Below, in pieces: positions 9,506 to 15,219 of a DNA stretch of 15,219 nt. Origin of the DNA: Acidithiobacillus sp. (GTDB taxonomy: Bacteria; Pseudomonadota; Gammaproteobacteria; Acidithiobacillales; Acidithiobacillaceae). Made by a program: the position numbers and the translations under genes. The notes under the pieces were generated by a model. That model was not told the origin of the DNA and searched no databases. It was given only the letters and a program-made list of their open reading frames with translations. The DNA lies in the NCBI GenBank assembly GCA_027445725.1, contig DAIAVG010000013.1:1-15219 (forward strand), given 5' to 3'. Each line of letters begins with the position of its first letter. Position 1 is the stretch's first letter.

Positions 9506-10864
9506 TCAGAACGCAACAAATGCGGTAATTGCAATCTCATTGTCAGCGGCGCCAGCGACGCTTTGAGGCAATGCTCTTTGTGCAGGTGGGATGCTAGACA
9601 GGTTAGGTATTTTTACGCTTCTAACGAAATAATCAACCATTACCCTGGTAAACTTTGTAATATGATATTGGCCACCAATCGCCCAGGTTTTGAATATTCT
9701 CTCCTGTGGAGCGATATTGGGTAACCGGTCATAGACGTCATAGCGCAGGTCAAGCTCCAAACGGTTGGTCACAAAAAGCCCGCCGGAAACATAATATCCG
9801 CTAGCCTTATTCTGACTTCCAGGGTAAATCTGGGCGTCTGTGAGCGTAGGTGGTGCTGCTAGATATGTGTTAAATACTGCAGGAGCATCAATCATCCCGG
9901 AACCGCGCATATATTCGAACTTCGCCCATCTTCCCCAACGGTGCATGTATCCTTGCGTATACGTTATGCCAAGGCCATCCCTGGTCATGGAGTTAGATTG
10001 CCCATTAAAAATAGGGTTCGCATGCTGATACCAGAGGAATCCCGTCACATCACTGCGGAATGGCCCATGATCGGGTCCAAATCCCTTTAAAAGGTAAGAT
10101 GCCTGCAGGCGCGCGGCAACCAGTGGTCCGTTTGAGGTGTTAGTCCCTGTTAGTCGCCCAAAGTTGCCGACCATAACCCCATATGCATACTCCATATTCC
10201 CTGCATGAAACCAATCCATTACTTCTGCGCCAGGATACCGGAACGCATTATTCCCCAATACGTTTGTCCCAGGAACGGAATAGCTGCCGTATGGACCTGA
10301 CGTATACGTGGTGTTTGCAGAATAAAACGGCTGCAATATTAGTTGTTGGGTGACCGTGGTATAATTAAATCCAAATGCAAAGTTTGGGTATCCCTGCATG
10401 GCCTCTTCTGCCCCGGGTGCGCGGATGATACCCGCTTCAATGCGGGCACCAGGTATATAACTAAATGTAGCATGGGCATCCATAAGCTGCGGCGTGTAGT
10501 TGCCGCCGATGTGAGTAAACTGATTGTTCCCAAACTCGCCAGCCATCATGTATGAAATATGCTTATTGATGTTCCCCCGCAGCATAATGTGCGCGAAGAG
10601 AATATTAAATGATTTGCTGGAGGTGTCTTGTGGAGCCACCAAGTTGATTTTAGGGACCTGGCCGTTTACTGCCGTGGTTCCATTCATATACTTGTATAGC
10701 GGGATAATGAATCCGCTGAGGTGCACGAGCGGTGCTTTTGGTGGAGAAATTCCTTCCAACTTGAACCAATTTGCAGCGCTGGCCGATTCTATTGACCCTG
10801 TAGCCAGAGCGGCACAGGCAAGCGCACAGCTGATAAATTTTACTGTTCTTTTTTCCTTCCTCAT
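9506..10864 (-). CDS. Outer-membrane beta-barrel porin-like protein
   Basis: This encodes 452 residues with a clear Sec signal peptide: basic MRKEKR, hydrophobic core, then SASA-ANWF with likely cleavage near residue 30. The mature part is rich in Gly, Asn, Thr, Tyr and Phe, with many alternating strands such as RLELDLRYDVYDR and FTRVMVDYFVRS. It ends in phenylalanine (ITAFVAF), the usual C-terminal signal for BAM-dependent barrel assembly. I take it to be an outer-membrane channel, perhaps of the Porin O/P type; the substrate cannot be read from sequence. AAGGAG (10871-10876) sits about 6 nt before the ATG. Base composition is low in G+C compared with the flanks (I count 21 of 60 in 10321-10380). 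It lies downstream of a sigma-54 promoter and a small membrane-protein gene on the same strand. Confidence 0.85.
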   Translation of the reverse strand: MRKEKRTVKFISCALACAALATGSIESASAANWFKLEGISPPKAPLVHLSGFIIPLYKYMNGTTAVNGQVPKINLVAPQDTSSKSFNILFAHIMLRGNINKHISYMMAGEFGNNQFTHIGGNYTPQLMDAHATFSYIPGARIEAGIIRAPGAEEAMQGYPNFAFGFNYTTVTQQLILQPFYSANTTYTSGPYGSYSVPGTNVLGNNAFRYPGAEVMDWFHAGNMEYAYGVMVGNFGRLTGTNTSNGPLVAARLQASYLLKGFGPDHGPFRSDVTGFLWYQHANPIFNGQSNSMTRDGLGITYTQGYMHRWGRWAKFEYMRGSGMIDAPAVFNTYLAAPPTLTDAQIYPGSQNKASGYYVSGGLFVTNRLELDLRYDVYDRLPNIAPQERIFKTWAIGGQYHITKFTRVMVDYFVRSVKIPNLSSIPPAQRALPQSVAGAADNEIAITAFVAF

Positions 10865-11046
10865 CTCGATCTCCTTTAGGCATCGCGCCAGGCGTGCTCA
10901 TTTAGTTATCTGTTACTCAGCTGTTCTACAACGCCTTAATCCTTCATTACATGGGCGGCCGTGATAGCCAAAACTGAGTTCTTTAACTACTCAATGCAAC
11001 AACACCAGAAACTTAGCCAGACCAATGGTTGGTTAATAAAAGTGCG

Positions 11047-11085
11047 TATATCCATGCTATTGGCCAAGCCGATAACATGGATATA
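11047..11085 (-). terminator. Long intercistronic hairpin between small ORF and porin
   Basis: A perfect 10-bp inverted repeat (TATATCCATG, 11047-11056; CATGGATATA, 11076-11085) continues inward past one mismatch with seven more positions (TATTGGC against GCCGATA) around a 3-nt loop. It starts 4 nt after the stop of the 49-codon gene. On the - strand it is followed by CGCACTTTTATT. It may be a partial terminator or an mRNA stabiliser lowering porin expression relative to the small protein. Confidence 0.55.
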
Positions 11086-11089
11086 AATG

Positions 11090-11239
11090 CTAACTGTTAG
11101 GGTTTACCGTTTTTAACGAGGTCGCCATAATCCAATCCCAAGAGCTGGTAAGGTAGACGGTACCGCCAAGGCTGGCTAACAATAGTGAAGACAAAAGAAT
11201 TTTGTTATATGGAATATCTTTATGTACAATACCCGGCAC
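11090..11239 (-). CDS. Small single-span membrane protein, 49 aa, unknown function
   Basis: I do not recognise this protein. It starts at GTG (11239-11237), preceded with a 5-nt spacing by a perfect GGAGGT (11250-11245). It runs 49 residues: MPGIVHKDIPYNK, a hydrophobic segment ILLSSLLLASLGGTVYL (about 14-30), then SSWDWIMATSLKTVNPNS. The features suggest a single transmembrane helix; an uncleaved anchor seems more likely than a signal peptide, but a lipobox or cleavage site is not evident. The frame remains open upstream to 11317, yet only the GTG has a ribosome-binding site. It is the first gene after the sigma-54 promoter and lies 225 nt upstream of the porin gene, so it may be a small partner or accessory of that system. 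Confidence 0.6.
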   Translation of the reverse strand: MPGIVHKDIPYNKILLSSLLLASLGGTVYLTSSWDWIMATSLKTVNPNS

Positions 11240-11323
11240 GTTAGACCTCCAAAAATGAAAACAGGAATCCTGTCGCAGCATAGGTGATGTATGTACTCGG
11301 AGACCTATAGAAAGCATTTCCCC

Positions 11324-11376
11324 CTATAGATTCTCGATTCTCACCCTACATATAAGGCTACGACTATAATCTATAG
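11324..11376. repeat. 9-bp inverted repeat flanking the sigma-54 start point
   Basis: CTATAGATT (11324-11332) and AATCTATAG (11368-11376) are perfect inverted copies. The second overlaps the -12 element and the region just upstream of the predicted start point; the first lies about 35 nt into the transcript. A third CTATAG occurs at 11305-11310. It could be an operator or a chance feature of an A/T-rich leader. Confidence 0.4.
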
Positions 11377-11390
11377 CATGTATCGTGCCA
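11375..11390 (-). promoter_or_regulatory. Sigma-54 (-24/-12) promoter
   Basis: On the - strand the sequence TGGCACGATACATGCT matches the consensus TGGCAC-N5-TTGCW with a single mismatch (A for the first T of the -12 box). The invariant GG and GC are present at exactly the right spacing. Transcription would start near 11364 and run leftward through the 49-codon gene and toward the porin. An NtrC-family activator gene lies directly upstream on the same strand. Confidence 0.78.
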
Positions 11391-11524
11391 GCTATATGAA
11401 GATGGCAGGGTGCTGTTTTGTTTTAATATTCTTATGATGGAGAGGGTCAAGGGGCGCGCGAATGAACCAAACGGCGCATCTGAACGGTGAAGTTGTGCCA
11501 AAAGGGCCAGCGAGTGCCCATTCC

Positions 11525-11538
11525 GGTCACGTTTGACC
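11525..11538. promoter_or_regulatory. Candidate activator-binding palindrome A
   Basis: A perfect 5-bp dyad, GGTCA and TGACC separated by 4 nt, lies about 135 bp upstream of the sigma-54 -24 element. It is short and could be fortuitous; position is compatible with an upstream activating site. Confidence 0.25.
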
Positions 11539-11569
11539 ACACCAAGGTAGGGACTATGCCGACAGCCTG

Positions 11570-11586
11570 ACATCCCCGGGGGATGT
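11570..11586. promoter_or_regulatory. Candidate activator-binding palindrome B
   Basis: ACATCCCC and GGGGATGT form a perfect 8-bp dyad around one central G. It lies about 180 bp upstream of the -24 element, within the usual range for enhancer sites of NtrC-type activators, and between that promoter and the activator gene. It is the best enhancer candidate here, but binding is inferred. Confidence 0.45.
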
Positions 11587-11626
11587 GTGATGGTCGGCGG
11601 TGCCGTAAAGCAGGTCAGCAGGCTGG

Positions 11627-11670
11627 GTTAGGGTGGTTGATATGAAGTCGTCCCAAGACGACCACCTAAC
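11627..11670 (-). terminator. Nested inverted repeats after the activator gene
   Basis: An inner perfect hairpin GTCGTC (11647-11652), loop CCAA, GACGAC (11657-11662) sits inside an outer imperfect repeat, GTTAGGGTGGT (11627-11637) against ACCACCTAAC (11661-11670). It begins 9 nt past the activator stop. No strong U-tract follows on the - strand, so termination is only plausible. Confidence 0.4.
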
Positions 11671-11678
11671 TGCCGTGG

Positions 11679-13046
11679 TTATTCCTTCTCGCCGCCCAGC
11701 AAATCCTCGTGGTCGCCGATGAGCCCGAGGTTTTTCATGCGGGTGCGCAGTTGCTTGCGGCTGATGCCGAGCAGAATGGCGGCCTGGCTCTGGTTGAAGT
11801 GGGTTTTGTTCAAGGCCGAAACGACCGCTTCGCGCTCTACCGCGTGAAGGCCATAAGTCCCGCCGGCGGGGAGTGCTCTCTCCGTTTCCGCGATACGCAT
11901 CTCATTCGGGAGATCGGTCGTAAGTATGGTGCCGCTCCGATTGAGCACCACCAGCCGTTCGACGATATTCTCGAGCTGGCGGATGTTGCCGGGCCATGAA
12001 TACGCGCTGATGGTGGCCAGCGCCGGGGCCTCGATATCCATTTCAGGCCTTCCGACGGCTGCGCAGACCCGGCGCAGAAAATGGCGCACGAGAGGGGCGA
12101 TGTCCTCACGCCGTTCGCGCAGCGGCGGGATATGCAGCGGGATGACATTCAGGCGGTAATACAGGTCTTCCCGAAAGCTGCCTTCTTCCACTGCTTTGGC
12201 GAGGTCCACGTGGGTCGCGGCAATGATGCGGGCGGCGAGGCGCAAGGGCTGGTGCCCGCCAAGGCGCGTGTATTCCCGCTCCTGCAGGGCCCGCAGCAGC
12301 TTGACCTGCATGGGCAGCGGCATATCGCCGACCTCGTCCAGGAAGAGCGTGCCTGCGCCCACCATTTCTAACTTCCCCGCCTGAGTGCGCAATGCGCCCG
12401 TAAAGGCGCCCTTCTCGTACCCGAAGATTTCGCTTTCCACCAGATCCAGGGGGATGGCCCCGCAGTTGAAAGCGATAAAAGGCGCTTGGGTCCGCGGCGA
12501 GGCGATGTGTAGCGCCCTGGCGACCAACTCCTTGCCGGTGCCCGACTCCCCGGTAATAAGTACGCTAGAAGCGGCTGGCGCGATGAGATCAATCATCTCC
12601 AGCATCTCGAAGGTGCCCAGGCTCTCCCCGATGATGCCGTGGCGCGGCAGGTCCTGGCGGTGGGGTGGTATGGTGTAGCCGCGGCGGCTCAGGGCTTGGC
12701 GAATGACCGCGACAAGTTCCCCCTCGTCCACCGGTTTGGTCAGGTAATGCTCCGCGCCCGCCTTGATGGCCTGTACCGCCTGTTCGATTTCGCCATAGGC
12801 AGTGGCGATCAACACCGGAATCTCGGGCCAGCGTTCCTTGATGTGCCTTAGCAGTTCGGTGCCGCTCATCCCCGGCAAACGCTGGTCCGTAAGGACCAGG
12901 ACGGGAATATCCCGAGCCATGACCGCCAGCGCTTCTTCCGCCCTTTCGGTTTGTATGGTCGAGAATCCCTCGGCCTCCAGGATGGCGGCGAGTACACTGC
13001 GCAGATTTTTTTCGTCCTCGACGATGAGAATTTTCTGGGATGGCAT
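11679..13046 (-). CDS. NtrC-family sigma-54-dependent response regulator
   Basis: A 455-residue enhancer-binding activator. The receiver domain (1-120) has E10/D11, phospho-acceptor D54 (VLVLTDQRLPGM), T82 and K104 (LTKP). The AAA+ domain (about 138-370) has Walker A GESGTGK (166-172), the GAFTGA loop that contacts sigma-54 (213-218), Walker B LFLDEVGD (234-241) and the arginine-finger-like REDLYYRLN region. The C-terminal Fis-type helix-turn-helix is at about 418-441 (NQSQAAILLGISRKQLRTRM). All motifs needed to activate sigma-54 RNA polymerase are intact. It starts 51 nt after the kinase gene and is probably its cognate partner. The start ATG lacks a close Shine-Dalgarno (AGGGG lies about 18 nt upstream). 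The pair resembles ZraSR/HydHG and the TspS-TspR type described in Acidithiobacillus caldus; the exact orthology is unknown. Confidence 0.95.
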   Translation of the reverse strand: MPSQKILIVEDEKNLRSVLAAILEAEGFSTIQTERAEEALAVMARDIPVLVLTDQRLPGMSGTELLRHIKERWPEIPVLIATAYGEIEQAVQAIKAGAEHYLTKPVDEGELVAVIRQALSRRGYTIPPHRQDLPRHGIIGESLGTFEMLEMIDLIAPAASSVLITGESGTGKELVARALHIASPRTQAPFIAFNCGAIPLDLVESEIFGYEKGAFTGALRTQAGKLEMVGAGTLFLDEVGDMPLPMQVKLLRALQEREYTRLGGHQPLRLAARIIAATHVDLAKAVEEGSFREDLYYRLNVIPLHIPPLRERREDIAPLVRHFLRRVCAAVGRPEMDIEAPALATISAYSWPGNIRQLENIVERLVVLNRSGTILTTDLPNEMRIAETERALPAGGTYGLHAVEREAVVSALNKTHFNQSQAAILLGISRKQLRTRMKNLGLIGDHEDLLGGEKE

Positions 13047-13097
13047 GCCGATGGTTTTTTCAATACCCCTAAAATGACGATACCGATGTGTGGGCCA

Positions 13098-14507
13098 TCA
13101 ATCGGAACGCTGCGGAGGCAGGCAGAGCGCGAATTCCGCTCCCCCATCCCGTTGGCGCAATTCCACCTGGCCGTCGTGAACCATCATGATCTTGGTGACC
13201 ACCGCCAGCCCAAGGCCGCTACCCTTCGCCTTCCCTGTCACATAAGGCTTGAAAATGTCACTGACCCGCTCCGGTGGCACCCCTGGGCCATTGTCCACAA
13301 CCCCGGTCACGAACTGACCATTGCCTTCGCGCCGACCGTATAGGGTAATGCAGCCACCCTGGTTCGGCAAGGCTTCGACAGCGTTGAGCAGCAGGTTGCT
13401 GATAGCCTGCTCCAACAATTGAGGATCGACGATAACCTGCAGGGATGGAAGGCAATCTATAGTAAGGGCAATATTTTTGGCCTCCAAATCCGTCGCGTGC
13501 CGCTTGCTGCTGCGTAAGAGCAACTCCAGCGCGGATACTTCTGTGAGCTGTATATGGTAAGGACGCCCGAAATCCAGGAAACCCTGGGTCATGTCATACA
13601 GTCGCTGGACCTCTTCTTCGATGATATTGATGAAATCCTGCCGGTTCACCGGCTGCTCGTAGCGGACCAGATATCGCGCCGCACCGCGCAAGGACGAAAG
13701 GGCGTTGCGGATTTCGTGAGCCACCTGGGCCGACATCTCTCCAATCGTGGCCATGCATTGCATCGCCTGTTGCCTCCGGTGTAACTTGTTGAGTTCCATC
13801 AGGTATTGTTGCAGACGCTGTTCCAGCCTCTTGAAGCCTTCCTCTAGGTGCGTCATCTCGTCGCCATCCGCCGGAACGGGGGGATATGGCGAGAAACCGT
13901 CTACATGGAGCCGCGACTCCATGTCTGCCATCTTCTGCGAGAGGCGCAGGATGGGGCGGGTGAAGGCCTTGCCGATCAGCGATGCACCGATGAGGCCAAG
14001 GAAAGCCGTGATAATGCCAAGAAAGGAAAGACGCCTAATCGCAAGGTCCATGCGAGTATCCACTATGTTTTGGATAGCGTCGTTATTGGGATGCAGGCTT
14101 ACATAGCCTAGCATATGCGACCCAACACGGATGGGGGCCGTAAATTCCGCGCGCCCCGAGCTTGGCGGCACTGGTTCTTGTCGGCCGATCGCGGTTAACT
14201 GCGTACTCGCGATTATTACGCCTTGCTGATTTATTATGATTGCATGACGGATAAGTGGATTGCTCTCGACCTGCTTAATGAGTTTGAACAGCGCGCTCCC
14301 ATCTTTGAGTAATAGAGGGCCAGCGGCATCGTGGGCAAGTCCTCGGCTGAGATGGAGAACTTTGCCATGAATCCGCCCCTCCATATTTTGTTCGACGGCG
14401 GTGTAAAGAAACAGGACGATCGTCCCATAGATGCCAGCTATGAGCATGAGCACAAAGATCATACTTTTGGAACGCAGGCTCAAATGGCGCCAGAAATTAA
14501 GGGCCAT
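13098..14507 (-). CDS. Membrane sensor histidine kinase (HAMP-HisKA-HATPase), partner of the NtrC-type regulator
   Basis: A 469-residue kinase, counted from ATG 14507. TM1 is at about 16-36, a periplasmic sensor at about 37-159 without cysteines (it looks PDC/Cache-like, with HAIIINQQGVIIASTQ), TM2 at about 160-180, and a HAMP segment around 181-235 with the TRPILRLSQKM motif. HisKA has H264 in AHEIRNALSSL, followed by HATPase with N375, DNGPG (405-409) and GSGLGL (429-434). It is expected to autophosphorylate and feed D54 of the downstream regulator. The start is ambiguous: a TTG at 14558 adds 17 residues, but neither start has a good ribosome-binding site; the ATG lies 15 residues before TM1, as usual. 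The ligand is unknown. Confidence 0.92.
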   Translation of the reverse strand: MALNFWRHLSLRSKSMIFVLMLIAGIYGTIVLFLYTAVEQNMEGRIHGKVLHLSRGLAHDAAGPLLLKDGSALFKLIKQVESNPLIRHAIIINQQGVIIASTQLTAIGRQEPVPPSSGRAEFTAPIRVGSHMLGYVSLHPNNDAIQNIVDTRMDLAIRRLSFLGIITAFLGLIGASLIGKAFTRPILRLSQKMADMESRLHVDGFSPYPPVPADGDEMTHLEEGFKRLEQRLQQYLMELNKLHRRQQAMQCMATIGEMSAQVAHEIRNALSSLRGAARYLVRYEQPVNRQDFINIIEEEVQRLYDMTQGFLDFGRPYHIQLTEVSALELLLRSSKRHATDLEAKNIALTIDCLPSLQVIVDPQLLEQAISNLLLNAVEALPNQGGCITLYGRREGNGQFVTGVVDNGPGVPPERVSDIFKPYVTGKAKGSGLGLAVVTKIMMVHDGQVELRQRDGGAEFALCLPPQRSD

Positions 14508-14579
14508 GGCGCGACTGAGGTGTGCAGTCAATAGTAGACACTCATACTCATGTTTCAATCGGCCCGTTCAGTTTCAGTG

Positions 14580-14603
14580 ATCTGCCGGATGAATACGGCA
14601 GAT
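14580..14603. repeat. 8-bp inverted repeat upstream of the kinase gene
   Basis: ATCTGCCG (14580-14587) and CGGCAGAT (14596-14603) are perfect inverted copies with an 8-nt gap. It lies about 73 nt upstream of the kinase ATG, in the probable leader or promoter. No T-run follows on either strand, so it does not look like a normal terminator. Confidence 0.45.
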
Positions 14604-14611
14604 ACCAGATA

Positions 14612-14637
14612 GCCAAGGCGTGAGTGAGACCCTTGGC
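14612..14637. repeat. 7-bp inverted repeat adjacent to the previous one
   Basis: GCCAAGG (14612-14618) and CCTTGGC (14631-14637) are perfect inverted copies with a 12-nt gap, 8 nt from the neighbouring repeat. The two form tandem hairpins between the tRNA and the kinase gene. They may be operators, a processing signal for the tRNA transcript, or a weak read-through barrier. Confidence 0.4.
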
Positions 14638-14749
14638 GGTTATGGAAAACCTCAGTTGACAGAAATTCTCTCGACCGTTTCGGTACTGTACTGAATCTGT
14701 GCCTGCGTACCTGGGATTGCCAAGAGGGGATTTATCACTAGCTAATTTG

Positions 14750-14826
14750 TGGTGGCGCTTCAGGGACTCGAACCCCGGACACGCGGATTATGATTCCGCT
14801 GCTCTAACCAGCTGAGCTAAAGCGCC
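14750..14826 (-). tRNA. tRNA with CAT anticodon, probably elongator tRNA-Met
   Basis: A 77-nt gene with encoded CCA. The acceptor stem GGCGCTT pairs with AAGCGCC. The D arm has AGCTCAGCTGGTTAGAGC. The anticodon arm is GCGGA, loop ATCATAA, TCCGC, and the T loop contains GGTTCGAGTCC. The anticodon CAT fits elongator Met. It lacks the GGG/CCC anticodon-stem pairs of initiator tRNA. A lysidine-modified tRNA-Ile (CAT) is the alternative, but the anticodon stem and loop look like proteobacterial elongator Met. Confidence 0.95.
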
Positions 14827-14839
14827 CCGCGAGACGCAG

Positions 14840-14868
14840 ATTAAAACGTTTACAGACGTTTCTGTCAA
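14840..14868 (-). promoter_or_regulatory. Sigma-70 promoter of the tRNA gene
   Basis: On the - strand a perfect -35 box TTGACA (14868-14863) and a -10 box TTTAAT (14845-14840) are spaced by 17 nt, ending 14 nt before the mature tRNA. A GC-rich discriminator follows, as in stringently controlled stable-RNA promoters. The spacer includes a 6-bp inverted repeat, AAACGT and ACGTTT (14844-14861). Confidence 0.8.
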
Positions 14869-15066
14869 GTTGCATGTGACCGAAATGGCGCAACCTTCCC
14901 TGGCATGTCGAGGGCGAAGAATCCAACGCCTGGGCTCTACAAATCGTTATCTACAAAAAGTGGGAAGTTATAATAGACTTCGGGCTTCATGCTTCCACTA
15001 TGCCGCGGTCCCCGACATAGTGTGCCGGGACGGAAAAAAGAAAAGAGCACGCTATAGCCGTACACA

Positions 15067-15095
15067 ATTTCTCGGTACGCCCCCCACCGAGAAAT
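15067..15095 (-). terminator. Hairpin after the partial gene at right edge
   Basis: A perfect 10-bp inverted repeat (ATTTCTCGGT, 15067-15076; ACCGAGAAAT, 15086-15095) with a 9-nt C-rich loop lies 17 nt past the stop of the gene entering from the right. No proper U-tract follows, so it may end or stabilise that transcript. Confidence 0.5.
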
Positions 15096-15112
15096 CAGCG
15101 ATTGTCGAGTTT

Positions 15113-15219
15113 TTATTTCCGGCTGGGATTAGGGTCCTCGGCTTTTAACTGTTGTGCCAGAGCCTGCAGTTTTTGCAGGGCAGGCATTTCCGGTTGCTGA
15201 ACCGTCTGCATAGTTGCTT
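15113..15219 (-). CDS. C-terminal end of an unknown protein, 5' end outside window
   Basis: On the - strand an open frame runs in from the right edge and stops at TAA (15115-15113). The visible end is about 35 residues, polar and probably helical: QPEMPALQKLQALAQQLK followed by AEDPNPSRK. The composition is protein-like, and a perfect hairpin follows the stop. I do not recognise a family from this tail. The true start lies beyond the window. Confidence 0.55.
   Translation of the reverse strand, partial: ATMQTVQQPEMPALQKLQALAQQLKAEDPNPSRK

Larger units (their letters stand above)
11240..11678. other. Regulatory intergenic region between activator gene and small ORF
   Basis: This 439-nt stretch has no convincing gene. 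It holds the sigma-54 promoter, an inverted repeat around its start point, two palindromes upstream that could be activator sites, and a nested hairpin after the activator stop, each listed separately. A 69-codon frame on the - strand (11364-11573) spans the promoter and has no family resemblance I can name. Confidence 0.6.

Noticed and set aside
9413..9568. TTG-start frame after GGAGG at the HD-GYP stop
   Set aside because: It would run straight through the intrinsic terminator and into the porin gene's 3' end; the GGAGG is probably chance.
11364..11573. 69-codon - strand frame between activator and promoter
   Set aside because: It spans the sigma-54 promoter and candidate enhancers, and no family or clear start signal is seen. 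A decayed gene remnant cannot be excluded.
11570..11586. GC-rich palindrome read as a terminator
   Set aside because: No U-tract and virtually no loop (one base), so it cannot form a normal RNA hairpin; a protein-binding dyad is more sensible.
14750..14826. tRNA as an integration site for an island carrying the kinase-porin module
   Set aside because: No second copy of the tRNA 3' end and no integrase gene is visible in the window.
14870..15148. 92-codon + strand frame right of the tRNA
   Set aside because: It crosses a perfect hairpin and the antisense end of another gene, starts within the tRNA promoter region, and has no recognisable composition.

Overview
The window looks like chromosome of a Gram-negative proteobacterium. 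It has the rpmH-rnpA-yidD-yidC-mnmE order, a YidC with the large periplasmic domain typical of Gram-negatives, an outer-membrane porin, sigma-54 control, HD-GYP signalling and rather high G+C. Acidithiobacillus or a relative is my best guess from gene content and style. That placement is inference and no marker here proves it.

Region 1 (1-5135, + strand) is core translation and membrane-biogenesis machinery: the C-terminal three quarters of the ABC-F protein EttA, a strong sigma-70 promoter, then rpmH, rnpA, yidD, yidC and mnmE packed with small gaps or a 4-nt overlap. L34, RNase P protein, the YidD/YidC membrane-insertion pair and the tRNA-modifying GTPase form one expression unit.

Region 2 (5190-9400, + strand) is a three-gene signalling operon: a membrane hybrid histidine kinase (CHASE3-GAF-HisKA-HATPase-REC-REC), a single-domain response regulator overlapping it by 8 nt, and a REC-HD-GYP cyclic-di-GMP phosphodiesterase. 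The first REC domain of the kinase has Glu in place of the phospho-accepting Asp.

Region 3 (9401-14507, - strand) reads as a self-contained regulatory module. A membrane sensor kinase and an NtrC-family activator with an intact GAFTGA motif are followed, on the same strand, by palindromes, a near-consensus -24/-12 sigma-54 promoter (11375-11390), a short unlisted gene for a 49-residue single-span membrane protein with a perfect Shine-Dalgarno sequence, a long intercistronic hairpin, and an outer-membrane beta-barrel protein ending in an intrinsic terminator. I infer that the two-component pair drives the small protein and porin in response to an unknown periplasmic cue. This is the most interesting part of the window. 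The stretch from about 9.5 to 11.4 kb is visibly poorer in G+C than its surroundings.

Region 4 (14508-15219, - strand) holds two tandem inverted repeats upstream of the kinase, a tRNA with a CAT anticodon and its own strong promoter, and the C-terminal end of a further gene running off the right edge.
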